A DNA stretch of 64,000 bases from JAXMBN01 sp046349875 (GTDB lineage Bacteria; Planctomycetota; Planctomycetia; Pirellulales; Pirellulaceae), in contig JAXMBN010000013.1 of assembly GCA_046349875.1 (NCBI GenBank), positions 1-64,000 of the forward strand, given 5' to 3'. Each line of letters begins with the position of its first letter. Position 1 is the first letter of the stretch. Positions 52,081 to 61,004 of the stretch are shown piece by piece. The notes under the pieces are model-generated. The model did not search any database, was not told the origin of the DNA, and was given only the letters and a program-made list of their open reading frames with translations. The translations under genes were made by a program, and so were the position numbers.

Positions 52081-52114
52081 AAAACACCACCGCCAACGCG
52101 GTGGTGTTTTTTAT
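52081..52114. terminator. Bidirectional intrinsic terminator after hppA
   Basis: AAAACACCACCGC (52081-52093) pairs with GCGGTGGTGTTTT (52098-52110), 13 bp with a CAAC loop, followed by TTATTT. Because both arms end in A/T runs, it can also end transcripts of the converging DUF1559 gene (stop at 52144). Confidence 0.92.
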
Positions 52115-52143
52115 TTAGACTGTTCTTGCTCGATGCAATTCAC

Positions 52144-53142
52144 TTACGGACGCTCAGCGATCACATCTCCATAATCGCGAGTCGTCAGAGCGATCAGAGA
52201 TGGAAGATCGACACTTGCGGCGATAAACGTGACGGAACCATCTGCCGAGAGAAAATTAGCACCTCCCGAGTGGAACGCGTAGATTTCTCCATCGTTGACA
52301 CAGTTGATGGCGCAGTTGCCATTGAGCGTCACGACACCGGCGCTGGAAGTTTTGTTTTGAATTCCCGCTGGACTACTTCCGTCCAGACTGAATCCAGCGT
52401 TGATATCGGCCCATCCCCATCCATCTTCGGTGACGGGAAGTCCAAAGGCGGCTCCTGACTTGGGGTTGTTGGCCTTCTTCCCGCGAATATAGATACTTGG
52501 ACGCCCTGCCCCTTCAGCCACAACCACCGTGTTGGACAATCCATCGGTAATCGAGGCCAATCGCACTCCATCGGGTCCACGTCCAAGACATCCCATGACC
52601 TCGCGAGCGTTGAGCGAAGGGAGTCCTGCAGCCACGAACATCGAATTGCGAACAGCATTGATGGAACCATAATCGGAATAACCCCAAAGAGGTCGGTCCG
52701 TTCGAGTCCCTGCGGTCACCGCCGTATACAAAGCAGCCGTAGGAAGATCGCGATCCGCTGGTGCCGACGGGCATAGGTAGGTTGGAATACGGTTGGTCGT
52801 AAATGGATCATTGACAGCGGCAAACCAATTCGTTCCGTGGGTATAACCGTTCGATATATTGCCTTGCTCGATCTGGGGCAGAATCATCGACATCCACGAT
52901 TGCTGAAACAATCGAGGCGTAGCGATATCGATTCGGCTCGGTGGAAATTTGCGATAAGCGCTTTCATAGTTGTGCAATGCCAACCCAAGTTGACGCATGT
53001 TATTGCTGCACTGCATCCGACGAGCGGCTTCGCGAGCTTGCTGAACTGCTGGTAGAAGCAAGCCGACAAGTATCCCGATGATGGCAATGACTACCAGCAA
53101 TTCCACCAATGTAAAACCTTGCCTCCGCATGTTGGCGCGCAT
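52144..53142 (-). CDS. DUF1559 prepilin-like protein
   Basis: 332 residues from MRANMRRQGFTLVELLVVIA (a second ATG four codons later is also possible). Class III prepilin motif RQGFTLVELL with Gly-Phe cleavage and Glu+5, then VGLLLPAVQQAREAARRMQC SN-type DUF1559 N-terminus, and the C-terminal FLSADGSVTFIAASVD domain. Unlike the copy at 31942-32925 it is alone, between hppA and a Gfo/Idh gene. Planctomycetes have many such paralogues; they are thought to be pseudopilins or surface proteins. Confidence 0.92.
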   Translation of the reverse strand: MRANMRRQGFTLVELLVVIAIIGILVGLLLPAVQQAREAARRMQCSNNMRQLGLALHNYESAYRKFPPSRIDIATPRLFQQSWMSMILPQIEQGNISNGYTHGTNWFAAVNDPFTTNRIPTYLCPSAPADRDLPTAALYTAVTAGTRTDRPLWGYSDYGSINAVRNSMFVAAGLPSLNAREVMGCLGRGPDGVRLASITDGLSNTVVVAEGAGRPSIYIRGKKANNPKSGAAFGLPVTEDGWGWADINAGFSLDGSSPAGIQNKTSSAGVVTLNGNCAINCVNDGEIYAFHSGGANFLSADGSVTFIAASVDLPSLIALTTRDYGDVIAERP

Positions 53143-53351
53143 CGTTGCTACGACCTCCCAATCTCGATTTCATACTTGGAAACATCCTATCTCCACCATC
53201 GAATCTCCCCTCCGAGATTTCGACCTGGAGCAATGCCCCTTATTCAATCGATTCTGGCTTCATTGGGAATCGTGAAGGCAATTAAGGTTCAATGAAGTTT
53301 GTATCCGAAATTAACACGCCCTTCATATCATCAATAGGCAATCCAACATGC

Positions 53352-54458
53352 CTAATCCAGCAGCAGCACCGTTCGTCTCTGCTGCGCGCTCATCATGGCG
53401 GTATCGATCAATCGTTGTCCGGTCAAATTGATCGCCATCCCCAGAGGTCCATCGATGTCCGTTTTGCGATCCAGGCAGTCGACAACATACTCTATGGGAT
53501 TGCATGCTTCGCGCTGATCTCGTGGCATGGATGGATCGTACTTAGCGAGAGACGGCACATCGATCCCATCTGGATGCTCACGGTTTTGCATTCGAATGCA
53601 CGACGCATAGTCGCTGCTTTGGATGACACCCTCCGTTCCAAACAATGTGTATCCCGTTGGTGGAATGGTTTCATTGTTCCAAGGATCCGTAAAGGTGCCC
53701 CAACGCGTTTCCATTCGAGAAAGACCGAATGCATATCGGCAAATCGTGATGGAATGCTCATCGACCTCCAATCCCGCTGGCTGATCCACTACCGTGGTCA
53801 CCTCCAACGGTTGACGATTGTTTAAGTACCACGACCCGAGCGTGGCACCATATCCCAAATAGTCTAAGAGCGAACCGCCACCGGAGGCCTTTTGATAGAA
53901 CCAACTGGTCGGTTTATTGGCCGCAACCTCTTCTGCAGTTATCTCAATCTTGTCGAAGGTATGCCAAAGCGGACCGCGATTGCCCCCGTAGTAGTTGACT
54001 CCGACGAGTTCACCAATCGCCTGCTGGTAATTTGCATACTCGTATGCGGTTCGATGCGTGGCAACCCAGGCCAATGGCCAGTTGATCGCCAATTGACAAC
54101 CTCGCTGATCTGCAATCGCCATCATGCGACGCGCTTCGGATAGCGAACCTGCAAAAGGCTTTTCGATCAAAAGCAATTGCCCTTTGCGAGCGACTCGAGC
54201 AACCCACTCCGCATGCTTGGCCGCGGCGGGACACAAAACAACAATGTCAGGCTGTGTAGCATCCAACATGCGTTCACAATCCTCCCACAGCAACGATGGT
54301 GGAAGCTCCAAGCCACTCAAGACGGGATGAACGCGTTTCGGCTGCTCGTCATGAACGCCAACCAGTTCCACCTGGGGATGGTTCTTCGCCATCCGCAAAA
54401 GGTCACCCATGTGAAAGTGGTCGAAATTGATCCCAACAACGCGGTACTTGGATGTCAT
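53352..54458 (-). CDS. Gfo/Idh/MocA-family oxidoreductase
   Basis: 368 residues. N-terminal Rossmann domain: YRVVGINFDHFHMGDLLRMA, VELVGVHDEQPKR, PDIVVLCPAAAKHAEWVAR and LLLIEKPFAGSLSEARRM with the catalytic EKP. The C-terminal domain contains GELVGVNYYGGNRGPLWHTF, ASGGGSLLDYLGYGATLGSW (the GGG-xxxDxG pattern) and FGTEGVIQSSDYASCIRMQN. It probably oxidises or reduces a sugar or cyclitol with NAD(P); substrate unknown. No signal peptide, so cytoplasmic. Stands alone between a DUF1559 gene and a divergent secreted-protein gene. Confidence 0.9.
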   Translation of the reverse strand: MTSKYRVVGINFDHFHMGDLLRMAKNHPQVELVGVHDEQPKRVHPVLSGLELPPSLLWEDCERMLDATQPDIVVLCPAAAKHAEWVARVARKGQLLLIEKPFAGSLSEARRMMAIADQRGCQLAINWPLAWVATHRTAYEYANYQQAIGELVGVNYYGGNRGPLWHTFDKIEITAEEVAANKPTSWFYQKASGGGSLLDYLGYGATLGSWYLNNRQPLEVTTVVDQPAGLEVDEHSITICRYAFGLSRMETRWGTFTDPWNNETIPPTGYTLFGTEGVIQSSDYASCIRMQNREHPDGIDVPSLAKYDPSMPRDQREACNPIEYVVDCLDRKTDIDGPLGMAINLTGQRLIDTAMMSAQQRRTVLLLD

Positions 54459-54604
54459 CGATGGATTTCCTCACTGTCTGTGTGCCCGATTACCACTCGC
54501 CAACCGGATTCCCACGATCAAGATCACAAACGGGTAATTGCTAGCACAGGGATTTTGTTCAAGAAAAAGGATGTTCGGCAGGTTGATCTTGGCTAGGAGT
54601 CCCA

Positions 54605-55972
54605 ATGTCTCCTATTATCCGCAACGAGTTGAGATCGACGATCCCAATGGGAGCTAGAAACATGCATGGAATGTGGAACAAGTACGGTATGAAAAGGCAA
54701 ACGTGGTTGAGTAGCCTGATGGTGGTCAGCCTCGCGTGCGTTCCAGCGCGATCGCAAGAGTTGCCAACCCAATTATCCAATGTTCCTCCTCCCTTGAACT
54801 CGCCTAGCACACTTGCGCCAGCACCGGTAAGTTCGGCACCTGCACCCGTCACAACAGCGGGGGGACTCTCTGGGCCAAATTCGAATGCATCCGTCCCTTC
54901 GATGGAAACAACACCGCCTGCCAATCGATCCCGATCTCAAGTCAACAACAATTATCAGCTCCCCAAAGATGCTGGCCAGTATTGGGAAGAGTACGACCTT
55001 CGCCCTTATACGCAAGCCGCGCGTTCTTCCGATCACCCCGAGCAAGCTATACTCGACTGGATTCTACGCGATACAGGTACCGACGTGTGGTTCACGGCCC
55101 CCATGGGTGTCCTGAATGCAGATCGAAATACTCTGCGTGTCTACCACAACGATGCTATGCAGAAATCCGTTCGCCAAGTCTATGAACGCTTCTTGAATGG
55201 ATCGATGGACGAACAAGTATTCGGCGTTCGCATCATTACGATCAACAATCCCAATTGGCGCACGCGAGCCATGGGATGGATGAAGAGCGTGCAAGTTCAA
55301 TCGCCTGGTGTTCAAGCATGGTTGCTTCCCAAAGAAAACTTGGCGATGCTGTTGGCATTACTTCGCGGAAGGACCGATGTCCGTGAAGTTCAAGCCGTCG
55401 ATCTACCGATCTTCAACGGTCAAACGCAAACCTTGGAACAATTGAGAAGCCGCAATTACGTTCGCGAATATCAAAAAGTCGAACAAGGCTGGCCTCCTTA
55501 CCTTCCTGTCACCTCCGAAATACAAGAAGGTTTTCGATTTCAGATCAGCCCTTTGCTGAGCACGGACCATCGTACGGTGGATGTGGCTCTCAAATGCAAC
55601 ATCGATCAAGTCGAAAGACTCAATGGAGTCAACGTCGATCTACCCTTGATGAATGGGCAAACCCAATCGACTCAAATTCAAGTTCCACAAGTTGCGTCCT
55701 GGAGACTCCATGAGCGATTCCGATGGCCCTCGGATCAAGTCCTCTTGCTCTCGTGCGGCGTCGTCGCCGCTCCCACCGGCAGCGTCAACAACACCTTGCT
55801 TGGGCAGGGAGCCAACGGTTTAGGGCTTAGCAAGATCATTCCACCGATGGCCGCCGGCGATCGAACCGATGCCATCGTCATTTTGGAATTCAAAGGTGCA
55901 CGCTCAACCCATCTCAGTTCGCCCAACGCCAACTCCGCTCAATCGCAATCAATGACTCGAGGCCGCTACTAA
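54605..55972 (+). CDS. Secreted protein with secretin-like C-terminal region
   Basis: 455 residues from ATG 54605, supported by AGGAG five bases upstream; MKRQTWLSSLMVVSLACVPA at residue 29 is the actual signal helix, so a start at 54689 is also possible. After the signal comes a Pro/Ala/Ser linker (LAPAPVSSAPAPVTTAGG) and a domain with EEYDLRPYTQAARSSDHPEQ, AILDWILRDTGTDVWF and TLRVYHNDAMQKSVRQVYER, the sort of ring-forming N-domain seen in secretins. The end, with FRFQISPLLSTDHRTVDVAL and IQVPQVASWRLHERFRWP, resembles the beta part of secretins, but a complete secretin pore is not evident. Outer-membrane or periplasmic placement is inferred. Confidence 0.6.
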   Translation: MSPIIRNELRSTIPMGARNMHGMWNKYGMKRQTWLSSLMVVSLACVPARSQELPTQLSNVPPPLNSPSTLAPAPVSSAPAPVTTAGGLSGPNSNASVPSMETTPPANRSRSQVNNNYQLPKDAGQYWEEYDLRPYTQAARSSDHPEQAILDWILRDTGTDVWFTAPMGVLNADRNTLRVYHNDAMQKSVRQVYERFLNGSMDEQVFGVRIITINNPNWRTRAMGWMKSVQVQSPGVQAWLLPKENLAMLLALLRGRTDVREVQAVDLPIFNGQTQTLEQLRSRNYVREYQKVEQGWPPYLPVTSEIQEGFRFQISPLLSTDHRTVDVALKCNIDQVERLNGVNVDLPLMNGQTQSTQIQVPQVASWRLHERFRWPSDQVLLLSCGVVAAPTGSVNNTLLGQGANGLGLSKIIPPMAAGDRTDAIVILEFKGARSTHLSSPNANSAQSQSMTRGRY

Positions 55973-56018
55973 ACGACAGCTCGTCTGTAATCTGCTTGCT
56001 ACGGAATAAACGCATTCG

Positions 56019-56711
56019 TTACGGCGCTGATCTTAAGTAGTCATCCAGGATCGCTCGCGTCTCAGCGATCCAACTTGGGTCTGGCAACCATCCTGCTCGG
56101 TACTGTGGGTGTCGAAACGAACCGTGAAGCTGCCTGCATCGGGTCGCTTCGAGAATTCTGCGGGCGTTGGTAGGCCGAACGCCACTGCCAGGCAAGATTT
56201 GAATTCGTTGATGAGGATCGGCATTCCAAATGATCAACTGATCGAGACCTTCGTCGGCACGATCCGCGCCGCCACTGGTCAAAATTCGATCAACTCCTAT
56301 GTTCCGCAAGGACGAGATCAAGCCATCCTCAAACTTCGCCACATCGATCGCTCGATGCACGACGAGCTCTTGGCACGGTAACAAGGCCCGCACTTGACCT
56401 AGGAATCCCAAATCTAAGTTTCCATTGGGCAACAGACAGCCGACTGCCACCGCATCAGCCCCGGCATCGCAAAGTTCGCGAACCTCATCCATCATCAGCA
56501 ACTTTTCGCGGTCCGAGTGGACAAAATCGCCACTACGACATCGCACCAGTGCCACCAATGGGAGCCCACATCCCCGCCGCAAGTGCTTCAAAAACGGAGT
56601 CGTGGGAGTCACTCCTCCCACCTCCAAAACGGAACAAACTTCTAAGCGATTCGCTCCGGAAGCCATCGCAATTTCAGCGGCTTCTATGGAATCGATGCAA
56701 ACTTCAAGCAT
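56019..56711 (-). CDS. cutC: CutC family protein
   Basis: 230 residues from MLEVCIDSIEAAEIAMASGA (the frame to 56798 has a non-family leader). CutC-family TIM barrel: NRLEVCSVLEVGGVTPTTPF, VALVRCRSGDFVHSDREKLL, GADAVAVGCLLPNGNLDLGF, LVVHRAIDVAKFEDGL, RILTSGGADRADEGLDQLII and LPGSGVRPTNARRIL. It is named copper homeostasis protein, but its biochemical role is unsettled in bacteria. Cytoplasmic. Converges with the secreted-protein gene and diverges from the desaturase. Confidence 0.93.
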   Translation of the reverse strand: MLEVCIDSIEAAEIAMASGANRLEVCSVLEVGGVTPTTPFLKHLRRGCGLPLVALVRCRSGDFVHSDREKLLMMDEVRELCDAGADAVAVGCLLPNGNLDLGFLGQVRALLPCQELVVHRAIDVAKFEDGLISSLRNIGVDRILTSGGADRADEGLDQLIIWNADPHQRIQILPGSGVRPTNARRILEATRCRQLHGSFRHPQYRAGWLPDPSWIAETRAILDDYLRSAP

Positions 56712-56950
56712 ACTAAATCCCGGTACCCTGCTCGGATTCTCAGTCCAAATTTGCCCATTCGGACTGACATTTCTCAATCCGATAGCACTGGATAACAACC
56801 TCGTCTGTGATGTCAGTTTAGCTTGTTTGACAGAAAAATGGCCTATGGCTGTTTTGTCGAATCGAAAGAGCCGATGGATAAGACGTTGTTAGAAATCGAG
56901 AACAACCATCTCAATGCTTGCATTATTGTCAGAACGTTAGGGTGAGCGCG

Positions 56951-58048
56951 ATGAGTACCGCGAAACGTTTTTCGATCCGCGAAGCACAGGCCTTGGTCAA
57001 AGATCTAGGGCAACCCAAAGAGTGGATTTATTGGACCGACTTCCTCTGCAGCATCATCACGGGCCACGTCCTCTTTCATGCGGTCCTCTTCGCAGATCGA
57101 TGGATGGCTGCCGACTCCGCTTGGTTCTGGCCAGTGCGAGCCGGTATGTTTGCATTGACGGTGTTGCTGTACTCACGAGCTGCAATGTTTACCCACGAGT
57201 TGGTTCACTTGCCTCGCAATGAATTCAAAGCCTTTCGCATCGTTTGGAATATCCTCTGTGGTATTCCATTCATGATCCCTTCGTTCACGTACTATCCACA
57301 CGTGGAACATCATCGTCGCAAGCACTATGGAACGGAAGAGGACGGCGAGTATCTCAATCTGAGCCATCGACCACCGAGTCACATCGTTGGCTATATGATG
57401 CTCGGCTTTCTCGTACCCATCGCCGTTTACGTTCGCTTTGGAATCCTGTCGCCGATTTGCTGGGTATTCCCCAAGGTTCGAAACTGGATCTTCCATCACG
57501 CATCGACCATGGTGATGGACCCATCTTATTTTCGACCTGACGCGAGCCCCGCAGTGCATCGCATTCGCATCATCCAGGAAGCCGCATGCTTCGCATTGTG
57601 CGTATTCCTTGCTGTTCGCGGCCCATTGATTCGAGGAGTGTGGTTCGATCCTTTTTGGATTCAAGCTTACTTGATGGGGCTTTCGGTATTGATGATGAAC
57701 AACATTCGTACGCTTGGAGCCCATCGTTGGACGAGCAAGGGTGAGGAACTATCGTTTGAAGAACAACTTCTTGATTCGCTCAACTATCCCTATCGAGCAT
57801 GGATTACCGAGCTATGGGGGCCGGTTGGCTTGCGTTACCATGCGATTCACCACCTCTTCCCAAGCATGCCCTACCATAATTTGGGAATCGCTCATCGAAG
57901 GTTGATGGCCAATCTTCCTGAGGACAATTTGTATCGCGATACTGTTCGAGTCAGTTTGCTCGGGGAAATCGCTGATCTTTGGAAGCGATCTTTCAATGCT
58001 CATCGTCAAACGGCGGAAGAAGTCAATCCATCGCGCCGCGCTGCCTAG
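56951..58048 (+). CDS. Membrane fatty acid desaturase
   Basis: 365 residues from ATG 56951 (MSTAKRFSIREAQALVKDLG). The three histidine boxes that hold the di-iron centre are HELVH at 82-86, HVEHHRRKHYG from 117, and YHAIHHLFP with HH at 300-301. Two or three pairs of hydrophobic segments separate them. The set fits the acyl-lipid/carotenoid-hydroxylase-like branch of the desaturase superfamily. It would insert a double bond or hydroxyl into membrane lipids, using electrons from a partner not seen here. Substrate is unknown. Confidence 0.88.
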   Translation: MSTAKRFSIREAQALVKDLGQPKEWIYWTDFLCSIITGHVLFHAVLFADRWMAADSAWFWPVRAGMFALTVLLYSRAAMFTHELVHLPRNEFKAFRIVWNILCGIPFMIPSFTYYPHVEHHRRKHYGTEEDGEYLNLSHRPPSHIVGYMMLGFLVPIAVYVRFGILSPICWVFPKVRNWIFHHASTMVMDPSYFRPDASPAVHRIRIIQEAACFALCVFLAVRGPLIRGVWFDPFWIQAYLMGLSVLMMNNIRTLGAHRWTSKGEELSFEEQLLDSLNYPYRAWITELWGPVGLRYHAIHHLFPSMPYHNLGIAHRRLMANLPEDNLYRDTVRVSLLGEIADLWKRSFNAHRQTAEEVNPSRRAA

Positions 58049-58067
58049 GATGGGATCGCACCCTCGG

Positions 58068-59567
58068 CTAGGAACGTGGCGACAGATCTTGCCATATCGA
58101 TTCCAAGCCAGGGTTCGCTTGGGACGGTAGTGTGAGGCGTTGACTTTCCAACGAGGCGACCGGATCGGAGCAGTAGTCGGCTGCGTAGGAACCACTGGGG
58201 CGATGATTGCCGCTCGATCCTACACCACCAAAGGGTAGCTTACCGCTCGCTCCCGTGGTTTGGCGATTCCAATTGACGATACCCGCTCGGACTCGCTGCA
58301 CAAAGTGCTGATAAACATCCACTTCATCGCTGATCAATCCCGCTGACAATCCAAAGCGAGTTTGATTCGCCAGTTCAATTGCATGATCCAGATCGCGAGC
58401 CCTTTGCACGACCAACAAGGGACCAAACCACTCTTCATCTTGCACGCTCTGCGCTCCGCATTCAATCAATCCAGGTGTGAGCATGGCACCATGTTCATTC
58501 TTGCGTTCCATCCTTACATGCGAATCCGCGCCCTGACTTAACAACATCTCTTGGAACGCGTAAAGCTTGTCGGCCGCGTCGGACGAGATCACCGTTCCCA
58601 TAAATGGTTGCGGGTCCGCAGTGGGGTTTCCAACCGCAATCTTAGGTAGCAGTTTCTTCAATCGATCGATGACGGCATCTCCTTGACCACCTTCAATAAC
58701 GATCAGTCGCCGTGCACAGGTACATCGTTGACCTGAAGTGATATAGGCGGAGAGAAGCACTTGATAGACCGCAGCATCCACATGCTGTGTGCGATCGATC
58801 ACCAGAGGATTGTTGCCTCCTAACTCTAAAGCCAACAAAACCTCTGGACGCCCTGCTAACATTTGGTGAAGCAATTTGCCAACGCGATAACTGCCCGTAA
58901 AGAGCACTCCATCACACCGCGGATCTTGCACCATCTGCTGCGCTACCTGCCCAGCACCATGAACGAGATTCACCAGCCCTTTGGGAACTCCCGATTCATG
59001 CCACGCACGAAGCAAACACTCGCCCACACCAGGCGTGAGTTCGCTCGGCTTGAATACGACGCTATTCCCAGCCAGAATCGCCGGAACCATGTGAGCTCCT
59101 GGGAGGTGAGCCGGCAAATTGAACGGGCCTAATACAACCATCGTTCCGATGGGACGATACCGAATGACCGAACAGGGATCGGCGCCACCCTCAATGACGG
59201 TCGAGCGACGGTGCAAGAAAGCATCGATGGAATTCTGCACTTTTCCGATCGCCGCGCTAACTTCTGAATCGGCTTCCCATCGAGGCTTACCCGTTTCCTG
59301 AACGATGCGCATCGTCAATTCCGATCGCATCGATTCCAGGGAAGCGGCGAATTTTTTGACGATCGCTATCCTCTCTTGGACCGCGACCAAAGTCCACGAT
59401 CGCTGCGCCTCGCATGCGGATGCCATCGCCTGATCGATCTGCGAGGAACTCGCCCAGTTTCCTTCCCATGCGATCGCCTGATCATAAGGATTCTTGCGAA
59501 TCGAGGCTTGTCCTTCCCCTTCGATCCGTTGACCAACGATCCATTGGCAACCTCGCTGGCTCATCAT
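58068..59567 (-). CDS. astD: N-succinylglutamate 5-semialdehyde dehydrogenase
   Basis: Aldehyde dehydrogenase of 499 residues that oxidises succinylglutamic semialdehyde with NAD in the arginine succinyltransferase pathway. Motifs: VVLGPFNLPAHLPGAHMVPA, VVFKPSELTPG, GVLFTGSYRVG, the Glu of LALELGGNNPLVID and the nucleophile Cys in SGQRCTCARRL. C-terminal NRQTTGASGKLPFGGVGSSG is typical of AstD. The start overlaps the astA stop (ATGATG against TGA), so astA-astD form an operon. Confidence 0.92.
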   Translation of the reverse strand: MMSQRGCQWIVGQRIEGEGQASIRKNPYDQAIAWEGNWASSSQIDQAMASACEAQRSWTLVAVQERIAIVKKFAASLESMRSELTMRIVQETGKPRWEADSEVSAAIGKVQNSIDAFLHRRSTVIEGGADPCSVIRYRPIGTMVVLGPFNLPAHLPGAHMVPAILAGNSVVFKPSELTPGVGECLLRAWHESGVPKGLVNLVHGAGQVAQQMVQDPRCDGVLFTGSYRVGKLLHQMLAGRPEVLLALELGGNNPLVIDRTQHVDAAVYQVLLSAYITSGQRCTCARRLIVIEGGQGDAVIDRLKKLLPKIAVGNPTADPQPFMGTVISSDAADKLYAFQEMLLSQGADSHVRMERKNEHGAMLTPGLIECGAQSVQDEEWFGPLLVVQRARDLDHAIELANQTRFGLSAGLISDEVDVYQHFVQRVRAGIVNWNRQTTGASGKLPFGGVGSSGNHRPSGSYAADYCSDPVASLESQRLTLPSQANPGLESIWQDLSPRS

Positions 59568-60640
59568 GAATCTCCTTGCGACTCCGATTCTGATTCATTG
59601 CCACTCTCCTCGACCACTTCGGCTTCCGGATGCAACCCCATCCACCACACCGCTTCCCCTTTCTTCGCGCGAAGCTGAAGGGCGGCCTTTTCGGTGATCG
59701 TGATTCCATCATCTCTGGGGATCGCGGGACCGATCACGGCGCGGAAGCCTTCGCGGTGATGCGCGAGCAGCACCGGTTCGGCATCGATACGGTCCACCAC
59801 ATCGACCAACAATCGCGGACGACACCGCTGCACCGCTTTGATGTGATCGCGCAAACAATGAATCTTCGGACCACCATCGAAAATATCAATGCGATTGGTG
59901 CGAACGAATCCCTCCGCTTCCAACATCGCCATGGCGGGTTGTGTCTGTGGATGAACACCACCCATCACTTCTCGCGCGGATTCAGGTAATAGGCATGTGT
60001 AGATTGGATAGGCTGGCATGAGCTCTTCGATAAACGACTTGCTGATTGTCGATAACGAATCTGCTTGAGGGAAATCCATTTGGAAGAAGTGCCGCGCTAT
60101 CGCATCCCAACAGGGACTGGTACCAGCTTCGTGCACGATGCCACGCATCTCTGCAATCACTTCGTGTGAGAATCGCCGCGGGTGGGCTGCGATGAACGCA
60201 AACCGAGCCAGGCTGAGCAGGCGTCCCCTCCCCTGCCCTCGATACTCTGGTAGCAAGAATAGGCTTCCAATTTCGGTTGGCCCGTCGTGCACTTTTTCTA
60301 AGTGCAATGATGACACATGACGAGTCGCATGAAGAATACTGCAGTGAATCTCCTCTTCGTGGATGCGATAGCCATAGAAAGGCTCATAGCCACCAACCTT
60401 GGAAAAGATGCAGGAGGTACCAACCAATTTTCCTGCGGTAAGATCCTCCATGACGAATACATACGGTTCCCCAGCGGGCTTTTCCGTCTTTCGCTTAAAT
60501 GCAAACTCGGCAAGTTCCACGCGATCGGTCAGTTGATCCTTCGATATCTGAAGGGTGGTCAATCCATACGTCGCCTGCGCGATCAGATCCCACAGCTGAT
60601 CGATATCTTGAGACGTTACCGATCGAACAACGACAGTCAT
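59564..60640 (-). CDS. astA: Arginine N-succinyltransferase
   Basis: AstA transfers succinyl from succinyl-CoA to arginine, the first step of the AST pathway that degrades arginine to glutamate. About 358 residues from ATG 60640 (MTVVVRSVTSQDIDQLWDLI). Family stretches: GPTEIGSLFLLPEYRGQGRG (acyl-CoA loop), FSHEVIAEMRGIVHEAGTSP CWDAIARHFF-type substrate region, and GVHPQTQPAMAMLEAEGF. The C-terminus has an added acidic tail (EVVEESGNESESESQGDS). astB, astC and astE are not in the window. It overlaps astD by 4 bases. Confidence 0.92.
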   Translation of the reverse strand: MTVVVRSVTSQDIDQLWDLIAQATYGLTTLQISKDQLTDRVELAEFAFKRKTEKPAGEPYVFVMEDLTAGKLVGTSCIFSKVGGYEPFYGYRIHEEEIHCSILHATRHVSSLHLEKVHDGPTEIGSLFLLPEYRGQGRGRLLSLARFAFIAAHPRRFSHEVIAEMRGIVHEAGTSPCWDAIARHFFQMDFPQADSLSTISKSFIEELMPAYPIYTCLLPESAREVMGGVHPQTQPAMAMLEAEGFVRTNRIDIFDGGPKIHCLRDHIKAVQRCRPRLLVDVVDRIDAEPVLLAHHREGFRAVIGPAIPRDDGITITEKAALQLRAKKGEAVWWMGLHPEAEVVEESGNESESESQGDS

Positions 60641-61004
60641 GCGCAAGTCCCTTCCCTACACTCAATCCTAAAACCTTCGATCGCTATTCTGCATCTCCGG
60701 TCGCATCCACTCACTTGATTCACAAACGTTTGAAACAGCCGCGTCCAGAACTTTTCGTTGGAGCTTTGAATTCGACCTCGAAACGCAGGCTTCGACCTTG
60801 GCCTTGAGATGCTGGCCCTTGTGAAATCGCCTGCTCTACTTTACCGTTTGGGAGTCATTCGCGAAACCAGCGAGTCCGATCGCTTAGGGCGATCCACTTC
60901 GCGAAGAAGAGCGTCCTTTGCTGTAACAGCCCTTAGAATCATAGCCCATAACCTCGCGGAAAGTCGCAGGATCTTAGGCTTCTTCTTGAGGAGTGATTTG
61001 TACG
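60641..61004. other. Divergent intergenic region astA / CoA-disulfide reductase
   Basis: About 364 bp without a recognisable gene; it should contain the promoters of both flanking genes. A GAGGAG ribosome-binding site lies at 60988-60993, 11 bp before ATG 61005. No repeat or known regulator site was recognised; ArgR-like boxes were looked for and not seen. Confidence 0.4.
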
